Shown piece after piece: positions 44,400 through 56,409 of a DNA stretch of 64,000 bases (position 1 is the stretch's first letter; each line of letters starts with the position of its first letter). This stretch comes from Zhengitettix transpicula (taxonomy: Eukaryota; Arthropoda; Insecta; Orthoptera; Tetrigidae). Under the pieces are notes generated by a model, which was given only the letters and a program-made list of their open reading frames with translations, did no database searches and was not told where the DNA came from. A program made the translations under genes and the position numbers. The stretch lies in the NCBI GenBank assembly GCA_037074705.1, contig CM073590.1, forward strand, positions 211,402,746-211,466,745. The letters are read 5' to 3'.

Positions 44400-47237
44400 A
44401 ATAAAAATAAGATAAGGCCTTAACGATTGATAAATATTATAATCTAAAATTTCTTAAATGGTCTTGATTATTCTGTTGACTAAGATTACGGTTAATATGA
44501 TACAACAGAATTTTGAAAATATTGTAAAAGAATTTTTTACTTCCTCCCTTATTGTAACCGAAAATCTTGTATTAATTACATTGTTAATTAATAATCCTTT
44601 TCTGACTGTTTACCATTATATTCATTGTGTTATTAACGTCAGCTAAATATCAATATTAAAATTTATGTTGTTTATTTAAATATATATGGTAACTTTTCTG
44701 AGGTCACAAGTCTCCACGGACCACTAAAATCGAAGAGCTCTTGCTATCGCAATCGTTGAAATTAAATTACCCGTGAGTGCTTTAATCACATATGGGGCCA
44801 ACTACTGTCAAAATCTATGAAAATTCCGCGTTCTATATCCTCAACGCTTGTTTCCATTTGCCAAACCTTTCGACGTTGAAGCGTGACTTTCAAAACTATG
44901 GTGAATCGGGCTAGTAAACTATATTACGGTGCAACAAAAACCTCTAAATAAGAATGTTAGGGGAAGACAGCGATCCCAGAATACAAATCAGACAACTCAG
45001 AGTGATTAATGTGTTATCCTCGGTAATATTATGAAGTAAGGGAAGGGGAACTCATCCCAGGCCTAGAAGAATGTATTATCATAGATACTAAATTGACTGT
45101 ACGCTCTATAGTTACTTTAGAAACCAGTCAAATAACTGACGACTCGTGTTGAATGCAGATAAGAGAATTTTTATCTATACAGCTCAAACCAATATTAAGT
45201 TCTCATAATAACTGTAAATTAAATAATAAAAATAGCAGCCTTTTAGTCAGAAAGAAAATTTAATATTTAATTTTTAATCACGGCGTTTTGTTCCTGATTG
45301 GGGCTTCTTCAGGTGTAATGATGTTTCAATTATAAAAAAAAGTTTAAGTTGACGCAACGTGTGGGAAATCCACACATTAGGAATTTTAATATTAGAAATA
45401 TTACTCACAAAATATTTTATCATTTAATTTAAATAGAAGTCAGATAGTTATAACTGATAATAACTTTAGGTTCTTATGATGTGCTTCAAATTAAATGAAT
45501 ATTTTGTGACCTTGACAAACCCAAATTCGATTTTATAGCACGTTATAATTTGTTGTTGTTATAACTGCCCGTAACTCAGAGAAATTAGGGTTTGCGCACA
45601 TTCCTCGCCAATATTATCTGACGCCTTCTTCCTCAGCATAATACATTCACACTGAACAAGTTTTTACACGATGTTCCGTCTTCAACTTTCTCGTATTAGC
45701 ATGTCCCACTTTGTGATTCTCGAATATCTTCAAATATAAAACCTTCTCCGTGTTTTATATTTCATAATACTTTTTCCTTCCAACAAATTTGTGCTCGTAG
45801 TAGCTTATAACAGCTCAGCAAGTACTGATTTCCTTCTTTAGTATACGGATTATGTCACTACACATATTTGTAGCTTCTCATTCCAACGGAATTTATTAAA
45901 TTCAACTGAAAAGTTTGGAAATGGTGATACACAATAATATGGAAGGCATTGTTGTTCAGCGTCACGTGTAACATTTAATGCTACATAGTTCATATATATG
46001 ATTACAAACATTTATTAGTTAGTCGAAATAATAATTCTCTCTATAAGATCATTTGATAAGACTTATTGCGACAGAAACAGAAAACTTTATACTTCTCTTG
46101 GAACTTCTCACTTTTGAGGAAAAAATTAAGTAGCCAATAAAAAAATGGTGGCCGTAGAATTTTTACAAGGCAACCGTTGCTCCAAACCGCTTATATTTTA
46201 TTTGACAGAAAACTGGGTTCTGAGCAATAAATCAGAAATGAAATGTAGAATTTAAATATAACCCACACTTTTAGAATAAAGTGTGCGTAGATAGAGTACG
46301 AAAATATGTCAACAATTATTTGTATACATCTGCATAACAGCACTTTAAAGAGCAGAATCCTGGCATTTTACTGTTGAGAGATAAAATGAAAATGTCACTC
46401 GGTAGCGGAAGTAACTGTGGATGGAATTGGAGAGAGAATTATTTTCGCAGAACGAAGCCGAGGGAACTTGTGCTTTCAACTTCTGAGAAGTCCATCTTTC
46501 TTAATGGCAGACGTCAAAGAATATTTGACAGGAGACACTCAGCGCGGAAACTGAAAAACGTCTGAATTTATTCACCGATGAAGAAAATTCTACCAACAAG
46601 AGGGGGCAAACTATCTTTAATATGACTGAGCTGTAAAATTGCATATATTTAAAACGCAAAAATTACATTTAATTTAAAATAACCAGTTTTCTGGATTCAA
46701 ATGAATTATTTATATTGATTGTCTCCCTTCTCAGTATTTGCAAAAACATAATAATAAATGATTGGCAAACTGGAGTTCAGTTTCATTTATATATGTATAT
46801 GCATAAATTTTTATAAATATTTTGTGGGGCCAGATTTGTGGCACGCAAAATGACAGATTGCTGAAATTAAATCAACGTTTGGAGCTTGTAGGAGCCTTAA
46901 CGAACAACTCAGTTTATGGTTCTTAAATTAAATTTCAGGGGCCTCATCACCCACGTGATACAGCTTCACAAGGCATACGATAAAATGGCTCTCTCTTATT
47001 TATACTGCTGTTTCTCCCGCACCGGCGTATTGGTGATTCTCTATTTTCACAGCTGGCAGAACTGGTCCACTGCAGTGATGAATAAGCATTGCAAAGCGTC
47101 AGTCTCATGGGTTGAGCACTGCCTAAGGAAAGTGAGAACAGCCGTATAATATGGAAAATAAAATACTAAAAGTTCTGTCTCAGTGTATTAGTGAAAAATA
47201 AAAACAATTTTGTTAATATAGAATGTTCTCACATCAA
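44400..47237. other. Stretch without recognised genes apart from a degraded ribozyme
   Basis: Short frames at 44458-44646, 46374-46565 and 46916-47149 (all +) show no known domain. The last is in a less AT-rich island (46930-47150) and could be an exon of an unknown gene or an unclassified repeat. Nothing else is supported. Confidence 0.35.
45279..45318 (-). ncRNA. Degraded second copy of the 44.36-kb hammerhead motif
   Basis: Minus strand: ACACCTGAAGAAGCCCCAAT, then CAGGAACAAAACGCCGTG. It aligns with the motif at 44358-44397, keeps CTGAAGA, but has AAAAC in place of GAAAC, so it is probably inactive. It marks another PLE terminus. Confidence 0.5.
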
Positions 47238-47555
47238 TATTCGGGAAAATAAACCACTCAGAATCTAAATACAGTGTCAATAGTTTTAATAGGAAAACTT
47301 TTCGATCTAGTTGGTCCTTTTCAAACCTCTATATAATCGGCTTATAATTATTAAACATATTGCAAAGTGTTAGATTGTTTTCAATGAGTAACCTTAGGGC
47401 TTAAATTTTACAATGATTTATATTTAATAATGATTAGCCGATTATATAGAAATTGAAAATGACCAACTAGCAACTACGCCGAAAGCTTCTTCCTAATAAA
47501 AATTATTAACACTATATGAAACTTCGTCTGGTTTATTTCCACGCAAACAACAAAA
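47238..47555. mobile_element. Snap-back hairpin, PLE-type terminus
   Basis: The arm around 47238-47370 (TAAACCACTC.., CTAGTTGGTCCTTTTCAAAC, TATATAATCGG) is the imperfect reverse complement of about 47400-47555 (CCGATTATATAGAAATTGAAAATGACC.., GTCTGGTTTATTTCC). The left arm on the minus strand reads GACCAACTAGATCGAAAAGT, resembling the GAAACGT end of other PLE hairpins here. It is probably a pair of inverted PLE termini without a coding region. Confidence 0.55.
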
Positions 47556-47559
47556 GTAA

Positions 47560-49069
47560 GCGTCAACTGAATTTCAATTTATGAAGAAGTTATATAAAGT
47601 AAATTCGCAAGAAGCGCACCTTTCTGCCTATCTCCACGGGTTGCCATTCGGAAATAGTATGTCAGCGTCCAAGTCCCTCCAGTCAGAATTTTTGCTTCGA
47701 TGGCACCCGTGTAACACCTGAAACTTCTTTAAAATCTGCACCTTGTGGTACCGTGTCACTATACAATTATTAAATTTTCTCCAAGTGAGTTTTGTTTTTT
47801 CGCTTTCTGAATTTAATTTTTCCAATCACCTAGGCCGATTACGTCATCGCACAATCTTCTTGGAACTCTCTTCACATGTTTTAAGAACGTAGAAAATTGT
47901 CCATAACAAATACCTTTAAGCTTGTTTACACCTTCAACCTTTGAACTCACCACCACGTGACCTTGGCTGAAACTTGTTTTGTGCCGAACATTCGAGAGAA
48001 TTCCTTAACCTTTGGCCTTCTCCAGTCTTGGTTTCCTGAGAAACTTTGATAGGCTCGAGACTTTACTTTCCAACTGATTTTTAAGTTATTAGAACTATTA
48101 CCACCGCTCTCAAATGCCCCTCAATATGATCCGCAATATCATAGGTGACCGTAAAGACCCCTTGTGACACGTCGAGAGAACAGATTAAGAACACGTATGA
48201 GATAAAAGTAAACTAATTCTAACGACTACCTCTATTTAAGCAATAGTAGAGAGAAAAAACAGTAAATCTGTTAGTAATTCGATTATTCACTGCGAAAATA
48301 ATAATAAAATGGCTGGTGATGACAGCTGAGTCCTCAATCTTGTACTTTGACATTTTTTAATACTAGTATAAATCCCTCACATGAAAATAAAATATAAAAT
48401 AACTTACATTAATTATTCGCTTTTAGTCGTTTGGCGGAAATTAATGTAACGCGTAATTTTAATTTGTCTAGGTAAGTTAGTTGCTCAATCAAGTTAAAAA
48501 GAGCATAGTTCTAAATAGAAGTCACATAATTTCGGTTAGTTTAGCTGAGAGTATTGTCATACAAACAATGGAAGCGGATAGTTAATATTTTGCAAAGCCA
48601 CAATGGAATCAATCAGCTTCTATGGAAGAGATTTGCTTACCGCAGATATTCAGAGAAATATATGGCTCTCGAAACTTAACCTAAATTCCATTTCTAGAAG
48701 ACCAAAGCTAACTAAAATCCATATCCATCGCTTGCTTCTCCAGAAATTCAGACATTGCTTTAACGTTCAAAATTCTGATCTTACGATAGGAAGTGTTCCG
48801 ATAATATACTATTTACAAAAGAGAGGAGATTCGAGTTGCTCAGGGAAATAAATTTTTATACATTAGTTGTTAATAAAATGAGAGTGTTGCCTTAGTCTTT
48901 GTCAGAATCGAAGTTAATAAGTTACGGACCAACATTGATAATCAAAGTTATTTAAATTCCATTATTACGCCATTGTATATTTCTATGATTTAAATTCACA
49001 TTTTTTTCTAATAGAGATCATTCTATATCAAGTTATTTTCCATGCGTAATGAACCGAAAGTTCTGGCGA
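47560..49069. other. Stretch without recognised genes
   Basis: The frames 47628-47825 (-) and 48603-48851 (+) have no known domain. No repeat match was found inside the window. Confidence 0.4.
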
Positions 49070-49075
49070 TGTAGC

Positions 49076-49754
49076 TGTTAAGCACAAATGCCAACACCAC
49101 TATTGTTGGCATGACGTAGGACGTGAACCAGCGAGAATGTTCTAGATCCATCAGTCGCGTGTTACGAAGCACATGAATAGACGTATAAGTTTGCGCGAGA
49201 GTCAGTTAAGAAGTATTCTTTGAAGCAGGACACATTAAGTGTTCATTTAAAATAGAAGTTGTTGAGTTAAGCAGAACAGAGAGTTAGTGAACGATTAGGT
49301 GTGCAAAGTGACACTTATTATATTTCATCGGTCGTAAGATTACTATTAGTGTATTATCGATACGTGAAGCTGATTAAAAGTGTGTTTAGCCGTTTGATGA
49401 TATCCTGATCCTGTTGTGTTGCCCTGCCCACAGGGTCTCTGGTCATCCCGTGGACATCCTGGTTAATAGTTCTGGAGATCGTAGCAGCCAAGTTTGTTAA
49501 ATTAGAGACTCCACGAAATTTTAATTATTGTGAACTAACACATCATTTTTACTATTATTAGCAGATCTCTTGTTCTCTTAGGGAATTTAAAATTGAATGT
49601 TTTCTTTCTTAAATATTGAAGTTCTGTTTGTTTATTGCTCACAATTGACCCTGAGAATCCTCATCCACCAAGCAGTAAAAAGTTATAATGTTGGCCTATT
49701 AATTTCAAGTATTTGTAGGCCCTATTGTATTATGTTTTTGTGATTTTGTAAACA
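49076..49754 (+). mobile_element. Solo-LTR-like segment
   Basis: Starts TGTTAAGCACAAATGCC, with a small inverted repeat TGCCAACA..TGTTGGCA right after. It contains GACCCTGAGA near 49650, shared with the LTRs at 14151 and 57767, and may end in TTTTGTAAACA at 49754. The right border is uncertain and no target duplication was found. No internal genes follow. Confidence 0.4.
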
Positions 49755-49759
49755 TAATA

Positions 49760-50819
49760 ATAATAAATATTAATTTTGTATTAATTTTTAAAGATTTAAA
49801 ATAGTCTTCTTTGCACGTGTGTTTATCATTATCCTTTTTTAAATGGAGAAAATTTAAATAAAAACCCGTATTTCTTCCCTATTATCTTTTGGTTTCAATC
49901 ATTTATTGGGTAATCGTTTTCTAGTACAAATGCGTCAATACCTTCCTCTTTAGGAAGTTTATTTTTATAAATGTTATTCAAATAATTGTCGTATCAATCG
50001 AAATAAAAGGGCTGAAACGATTCCTACTACTTCCCAAATATTTATTAACTTTTTGTAAAACAAACATAATTATTTAATGATTAAAATTCCTAGTTTCCAA
50101 TTACTTCCAAGTGTGAACAAGCACTTAGTTGTCCTGGATGTACGTATTTATACCACAAAACGTAGGTGCGCGTAATAACTGCATTGTGAAGTGGGTCGAA
50201 GCAAATTTCACTGTTCTCGACGAGGGAGTCGGAAAAACTCGTAATTACTCGTACGGCAATTACAATTTTCGTTCTTCATGCAATTAGCATTCATCCTGGT
50301 AATGAGTGCTCGATCAGTGCGTTGCTGGGCATTAATATAGGACACAATAAACTACCGGCCTGCGTTCTCCTCGTGGTCGGAATGCGTACTGACATATTCT
50401 TAATTAATTAATGATTGCAGGAATTTTTATTAATATTATCCGTCGGACCGTATAACACTCGAGAGAAAACGAAATCCCGTGGAGGGAAACAAATATAGCT
50501 TAACAGTATGTGTTACAAAAATAAATGATACACACGATAAAATTTTAAACTATTATTGTAAACCTTTATAAAATGTCTTTTTATAAATATTTTGCTAAAA
50601 ATCATTCCACATCACATATTATATATTATACATCATATGTTTATAATCTTCTAAATTTTTATATAATGTGAATATACTTATCTTTATAAATTGTTGCCTG
50701 ATATGTGTTGTGGAGATGAAATGTAGCTACTAAAATATATTTAATAAACAAAAAAATTATAATATTAAAACGACCTTTATAACACACATAATTTAAAAAA
50801 ATAAACACTTAAAATAAGT
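49760..50819. other. Stretch without recognised genes; possible conserved non-coding patch
   Basis: The region 50130-50440 is less AT-rich and dense in TAAT/ATTA homeodomain-type cores, as in some conserved insect enhancers. There is no coding frame. This is only a suggestion from composition. Confidence 0.3.
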
Positions 50820-51300
50820 AAAATTTAAATTGAAAACGTTTCGAAGCGAATTAGCTTATTTTTCTAACGGCGAATACTTTAGGAATATAGTTAGACAACA
50901 AACTAAAATCTGAGGTAAAAACCAAGAACCAAAGAACTTAAAACAAAATATCATATAACTTGTTAAGACTTTCTGTATCATGTTTAATATTAACGGTAAT
51001 TATACGATTGTTAATAAATTAATCTTTTCCAATACTATGGTTCTCTGTTTACACAATGACAGTTTGAAGTTCTTTAATCGTAATATTCAGCATTCTTTTT
51101 GATTGGCCTATATAACAAAATTCACAATTTGAACACTTAATTTTAGAGACAACATTTATGGTGGAAAACTTATTAATAGGACCTTTGTGTCCTTTGATGA
51201 AATCATATAATGAAGATTTCGACTTAAAAAGCACAGAACATTGTATTCTTAGAGTACCCGCTATATTTTGTTCCCTATTTAATTAATCCTTTAAGATCGG
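50820..51300 (-). pseudogene. Penelope-like element remnant with GIY-YIG domain
   Basis: A minus frame (51234-51049) reads YDFIKGHKGPINKF, VVSKIKCSNCEFCYIGQSKR and NITIKE: the linker and GIY-YIG endonuclease of PLEs, with the CxxC upstream of the YIG typical of the Athena/Penelope side. It stops early at IV. Downstream on the minus strand, near 50830-50885, GCCGTTAGAAAAATAAGC and CGAAACGTTTTC resemble a ribozyme-type terminus. The RT is absent. Confidence 0.75.
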
Positions 51301-51576
51301 ACGTAGTTCTAGACTTTAAGTTATCGAGTGTTTTTTACTGTTTTAATTCGTCGTGATTTTTAGACACTTTTATTTTATGTAGTAGGAGAGTTCCGAATAC
51401 AGTTAGTCATCGTCGTTGCTTATTTGAAGTTAGATGCCGAGGGGTTAGGTCGGGGAGGAGACCGTAAAGAGGTAAATGTTCCAAACACTGACGCTATTGC
51501 TGCTGTCGAATCAATTCATACTCCTCCGGGTTAATTTAAATAAAAACCTGGACAACGCCGGGGACTAAGCTAGTCA

Positions 51577-51960
51577 CTATATATTTTTAAAATTATTATG
51601 ATGGAAAATAAGTAAAAAAACTCCCAGGTCAGAAAGAGCTAATCCTGGAATTGAGGACTGTTTTAGAGTACGATCTAATACAAAGGTAAATCTGAACATG
51701 ACCCATTTCTTAAAGGAATGATATTTTATAATAAAATGCCTCTGTACATAAAAGAATTGAAAGACAAAAACTTTGAAAGGACCTTGAAAGTGTATTTTGT
51801 AAATAAGGAAATATATAAGCTCCACAGGTACTGATGTTATAATTGTAAAATGTTTTTCTTTCTTTTCTAATTTTATATTATCCATGACGTTTTCCCACAT
51901 TACATGCATGTAATTATTTGGACATAAAGTTTATCTTATCTTATCCGTCTTTTACGTCTT
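51577..51960 (+). pseudogene. LINE 3' end fragment with (TTATC) tail
   Basis: The plus strand reads a GMIFYNKMPLYIKELKDKNF frame and then LKVYFVNKEIYKLHRY before a stop, like the C-terminus of CR1/Jockey-type LINE ORF2 ('FNxLPxxIK..FKxxLKxxL'). It is followed by a 3' end GGACATAAAGTTTATCTTAT ending in TTATC repeats, a typical LINE tail. The 110-codon minus frame over the same bases is a shadow. A similar GGACATAAAATTTAAT end lies at 57751-57766. Confidence 0.65.
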
Positions 51961-52041
51961 GGTAAGAGTGTATTCATGCTATTGTAATTTTCGTTCAACT
52001 TTAGGATGCTAGGAAAAATTTACGTCTGATAGAAAATAATG

Positions 52042-52305
52042 AATAAGAAAGATAGCCAATACAGACAAAAAAAAGGTAATATAAATACCACACAACTTTT
52101 CTGGGATCCTTGTTCCTTTCGTCAGGTGCTAAGAAGAGCCTAGAGAAACACAACTGCACCGGTCAGTTTACAACACTCAAAAGCTTTTGCAGTTGTGTTT
52201 CTCTAGGCTCTTCTTAGCACCTGACGAAAGGAACAAGGATCCCAGAAACGTTGTGTGGTATTTATATTACCCCTTTTTTTGTCTGTATTGTCTATCTTTC
52301 TTATT
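52042..52305. mobile_element. Near-perfect snap-back hairpin of a PLE terminus
   Basis: Arms 52042-52158 and 52188-52305 (about 117 bp each, 29-nt spacer) are almost exact reverse complements; differences are few, e.g. GAAAC on the right arm versus GAAAA read from the left arm. The arm sequence matches termini at 31170-31290, 55525-55643, 56318-56405 and 62596-62822. The frame at 52187-52459 is the arm read through and is not a gene. Confidence 0.8.
52218..52255 (+). ncRNA. Hammerhead-like motif in the hairpin right arm
   Basis: CAC (52218-52220), CTGACGA (52221-52227), a short GGA..TCC stem II with unpaired flanks, GAAAC (52245-52249), GTT, then GTG (52253-52255), which pairs with the CAC as stem I. 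The core residues are all present; the weak stem II makes activity less certain than for 44358-44397. Confidence 0.5.
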
Positions 52306-52309
52306 CTTT

Positions 52310-54170
52310 AGGTTACTTGATTATATAGCTCACGAATCGCTTCAGATGTCGTTTTTTCTGGATAACTCTGAGTTGGTACATATAAAATGGTTTTTCATTT
52401 TTTTGTATCTCTGGTCCAATGCCATCAGTTGGCAATACATTTCTGCGGCAAAACTCTAATTTTCAAGTATTTTATATATTCAAAAGCCAAAAAATAGTAT
52501 TCATACATTTTACGTCCATTTATTTAAAGATAACAACCGATTGTTATTTTAAAGAAAGAATCATTTGAGGACTTGGATCATTCTGAGAACATCCACCGCA
52601 GTGCTCTGAATGTATTCATTTGTAATATTATACTCACTTGGCCACGTTGCACTTTCTAGGAGAGTATTTGCCGGTGTAGTGAGAAAGTAGGAAGCAATGA
52701 AACTCGTTAACGCTTTTCTCCTAATTCGAAGTGTCTAAATGCACGGTAAAACGGACGTAGGCTACCAATAACCAACCTTTTAGAATGCTGTAGGGACATC
52801 TATATTGACAGTGAAAGCAAGTAGATTACGTTGGAATGTCGTGGGAATCGATTAAAGATGGAGGTGAAATTGTAATCTCTTACATTACACGTATATTCGA
52901 GTTCGCTGACTGCAAACAAAAACTATTCTACAGGTAAGTGATATTTTTCGTTTTTATCCTTCAAGCCAATTACTGACTTCCATTCTGTACATAGCGATCA
53001 TAATAATAATAATAATAACTTCCTTGATCCTTCGCACGCCATCGAAGAACGCTAGCTATAGGTACACCATCTAACAAATGTACAAATATGACTCAAAAAT
53101 TATTTACTACTATCTATCTAACTTTTACCAATATGGCATTCAACGAAAATGTTTAAAGAAGGCATTGTAAATAGATTAACTGCGAAATAATATGATATTT
53201 ACTTAGCTGCAAGTGTTTCAGCTGTGAAACAGAATATCGGAATCTCTAAGATGGACGCAATACGCCCGATTATTCCCTCAATAAACATTAAACGTACCTC
53301 AATAAAAACTACTTTTCACAATGTTGTGTAGTTAGCGAAATTGACCACGCCTACAAGGATTCAAGGTATACGGAAAACCGAAATGGGTGCTCTCGACCAA
53401 CGGTAAGTCTCGTAGGACCTCGGACGAAATCGTGTAGGTCGCTTGGCCTTTATAATATGGTAATAATCATAATAACAATAAACGACTATTTTCTCATTTT
53501 AGCTATTAAAAGCGTTTTTGGTGTAACGTAAATAACTAATTCCGGGGACTTCATTTAAATGAATCCGAGCTCCAGCTGTGTTGAAGGAGAGATAGACTGA
53601 GGATAATCAGGTATCAGATAAAATTAAAGTTCATTCAAGCACATTGTTTTCTAAGAATTTAAAAGAATCAATATTTCATTCATAATTTTAAGTCAGAAAA
53701 TAACATCAATTGCTATTTTATGTCACTATACTACGCAACCTTCGCAGCAATCTTCGCGCGACCTGTATTAATTTTTCTAATTGACTTGGCACTCGACATT
53801 TAATTTGGCTTCATTTGGCGCGCTCTCTGCTCCTAAATCGTACAAGTCACTATATCTGAAAGGTGAAGTGGAGGGGACTTTATTCTTTCCCAGTCTTTGC
53901 TCTCTATTTCGGGATTCAAACAACTACAAATTTTAGTGGCACAGTAAAAAAATGCCGCGGAAAATCTGAAAAATACTCTTAAAATATACTCTTAAACAAT
54001 ACTCACTCTATTACAATGCGCGTCAGTGTGAAGATTTAGATTGTAGAGGATTTCATTTAAAAGTTGACTGATGTGAAACTAAAGCAGAAACACGTTAGAT
54101 AAAAATTATTTTTTTTTACGTGAAGCTAACAGTCGCAGACTAAATTGAGTGTATTATGTATATTTCGGGG
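52310..54170. other. Stretch without recognised genes; (AAT)n microsatellite
   Basis: A short ATA/AAT run lies near 52999-53018. No coding motif or window-internal repeat was identified. The region 53720-53960 is less AT-rich, with no identifiable feature. Confidence 0.4.
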
Positions 54171-54177
54171 GAAAAAA

Positions 54178-54605
54178 ACAGCTATTCCCATTGGAATAGT
54201 CGGCCAGCTGCCTCCTAAACGGGTCGAGGCACGGAGAAGGGAATGCTGCGTCCCCACAGTAAACTCCTCTCCCGCTATCGGAAGGGCGTGGGACAAGTAC
54301 CCAATGCCCGACCTACCTGATGCAGGTTGTTCTAGGGTTTGTCCTGCGTCACTTTTAGGCGAATGCAGGGTAGGATCCTTAAACTACAGCCTGGAGGGCT
54401 TAGTTAACCCTTGGCTACCTTCCTCTACCCTTCCGCATTCCCCTTTCAAATCCCTTCCTATGCTATTAAAGGGGAGTTGCAACCATATGGATTACTCTCA
54501 TGTAGTATGTAACTCTAAAAAAGGCATCCCCAAAGGTAGCTCCCCTTCCTGACTCTCCTACAAGGTTCTGCCTACGAGAGAACATCCCTCGCAGGGACTG
54601 CCTGC
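54178..54605 (+). repeat. Repeat family B, copy 5, followed by an inverted head
   Basis: Family B body from GCTATTCCCATTGGAATAGT (about 54180) to the A-rich tail near 54517. The family head then follows in reverse orientation (GGCATCCCCAAAGGTAGC to ATCCCTCGCAG, 54522-54597), giving a foldback arrangement. The 135-codon frame at 54145-54552 comes from the repeat and is not gene-like. Confidence 0.75.
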
Positions 54606-55524
54606 GAGAAAATAGCCCTCGCAGACTCGATAATAGCGGATTTCTTCATGACTTCCAATTCTTTCTTCACTCAGTATATCTTAGGGCCTGCAAGAATAAA
54701 TGTGTTTAATTTTTCGCCAGTTAGTGAAACCCATTAGGGGTTAATCTAGTTAGTAAATTGGAAAGAATTTCACCGAAAATGATTGTTTTTTACATGTACA
54801 GGATGCTCGCTGCATGAGAGATAATTAAACCCGTGAAATAATTCGATTTACGTAAATAGCCTCAAGGAATTTCGTCTGCAAAATTCTTCCCCTTTTTTCT
54901 CGCTCATTTAAAAAGAAAACACGTGGAGGTGGCAAGTGTTTTTCTCTAACGCTTCCACACCAACGAGTACTTTGTCTGGCATATTTGCTTTTCCTCTTGT
55001 TTTTCTACTGCAATCCCTCATGGTTCGGTCTGTTGAACCTTACGTGAACTCACGGCTAAACGAAGACGAAATTTAAAACAGCATCCGCATGTAATTAAAT
55101 AAAAACACTTTACAAGTAAATCACTTATCTTTCCTGGCATTCAAATAATATCTATTTAAGTGTTGTATTTCATTGTAGTATACGAAGAAGCAATGGATGA
55201 AAGTAAATACAACATTTTTAAGAGTGACATTTGTTTGTAGAGCAAAAATTGAATAAATAATTTCTCTATCATGTGTTTCAGCTATTTCTACTCATTTTTA
55301 ATCATTTCCCTCCTACGCATTATGCTTATACTTCGTCCATTCTTAATTTTTTGAGTCCATCAACCGTCCAATCTTCTTAAACAAAAAGTGGAGAGTTCTT
55401 GTGTTTTTGATTCGTTTCCCTCCTTCGTGGGCATTCCTTTTAACGTTTTAACTTTGTTTTAGTTGTTGGAATCACCGTTTCTATAGCCCTGGGACCAAAC
55501 ATTTATCACTTTCCTCTTATTAAT

Positions 55525-56405
55525 ACGAAAGATAGTCAAATACCGACAATAGAAGTGATAATATAAATACCACTCAACGTTTCTGAGATCCATTTCCCTT
55601 TTTGAAGGTGCCTAGAGCGACACAACTGCACTAGTCAGTTGACAAAACGCAAAAGTCTATCAATGGAAAAGCAGAAGGTTTAACGTAATAATAAGGAATC
55701 ATAACAATCGTTGAGTTTCATAGTGTCTGTTTGTACATTAATAGCTGTGATGTTTGATTTAATGTGAAATGTGGATATGAGTCTGGAATTGTACCTGGTG
55801 TCAGTGTCTAATATCGTAGCATTTTGCCAATCAAATGTATGTTTCGAATTGATATGTTTGGAGACTACAGATTTATTATCGTTGGAAAGTTTGATATTTA
55901 GACATATTTTCCTTGATACGGATATTACGGGAACGTTTTGCTTGCCCTATGTAGCAGGAATTACAAATAGAGTAAGGGGTATTCTAAACTACACAGTGTT
56001 TGATGTAGGTGTCAAGTGGGTCCTTGTGGTATTTAATCAAGTAGGTATTGGTAGATCTCCATACATAATGGACATTTAATATTTTTTTAAAATTTGGACG
56101 AATTTGTGATGAGGCAGTACGAGAAAAAAATTGGATTGAGGTGTTTGGGGACGTGTGACAGTGTTGTATTGATTATTTTTTAAATCTTATGTTTATGGGT
56201 TTATTAATAAAAATTTAAAGACTACTCGTTACGTATTAAAATGTTCCGGACAATATTTATGTTTTGAAGAATGCTATTAATGGAATACTCCATTTTGAAA
56301 AAAAATCTATTATGTTGTGAAGAAACTGAAGAAAGGGGCAAGCATCCCAGAAACGTTGTGTGGTATTTATATTATCGCTTCTTTTGTCTTATTTGGCTAT
56401 CATTC
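55525..56405 (-). mobile_element. Penelope-like element remnant between inverted termini
   Basis: The arms 55525-55643 and 56318-56405 are reverse complements of each other and match the hairpins at 52 kb and 62.6 kb. Between them, the minus strand (about 56000-55660) reads ICNSCYIGQAKR and IRIKE (GIY-YIG endonuclease), then frame-shifted PLE C-terminal similarity. The right arm on the plus strand holds CTGAAGA (56326-56332) and GAAACGTTGTG (56350-56360), a hammerhead-like core with a GGG/CCC stem II. The 102-codon plus frame 55771-56079 is the antisense of this domain. Confidence 0.7.
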
Positions 56406-56409
56406 TTAT

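Noticed and set aside
51577..51909. 110-codon minus-strand ORF
   Set aside because: The opposite strand reads a LINE C-terminus with a typical 3' tail; the minus frame is hydrophobic noise.
55771..56079. 102-codon plus-strand ORF
   Set aside because: It is antisense to a Penelope-like GIY-YIG remnant that gives recognisable motifs on the minus strand.
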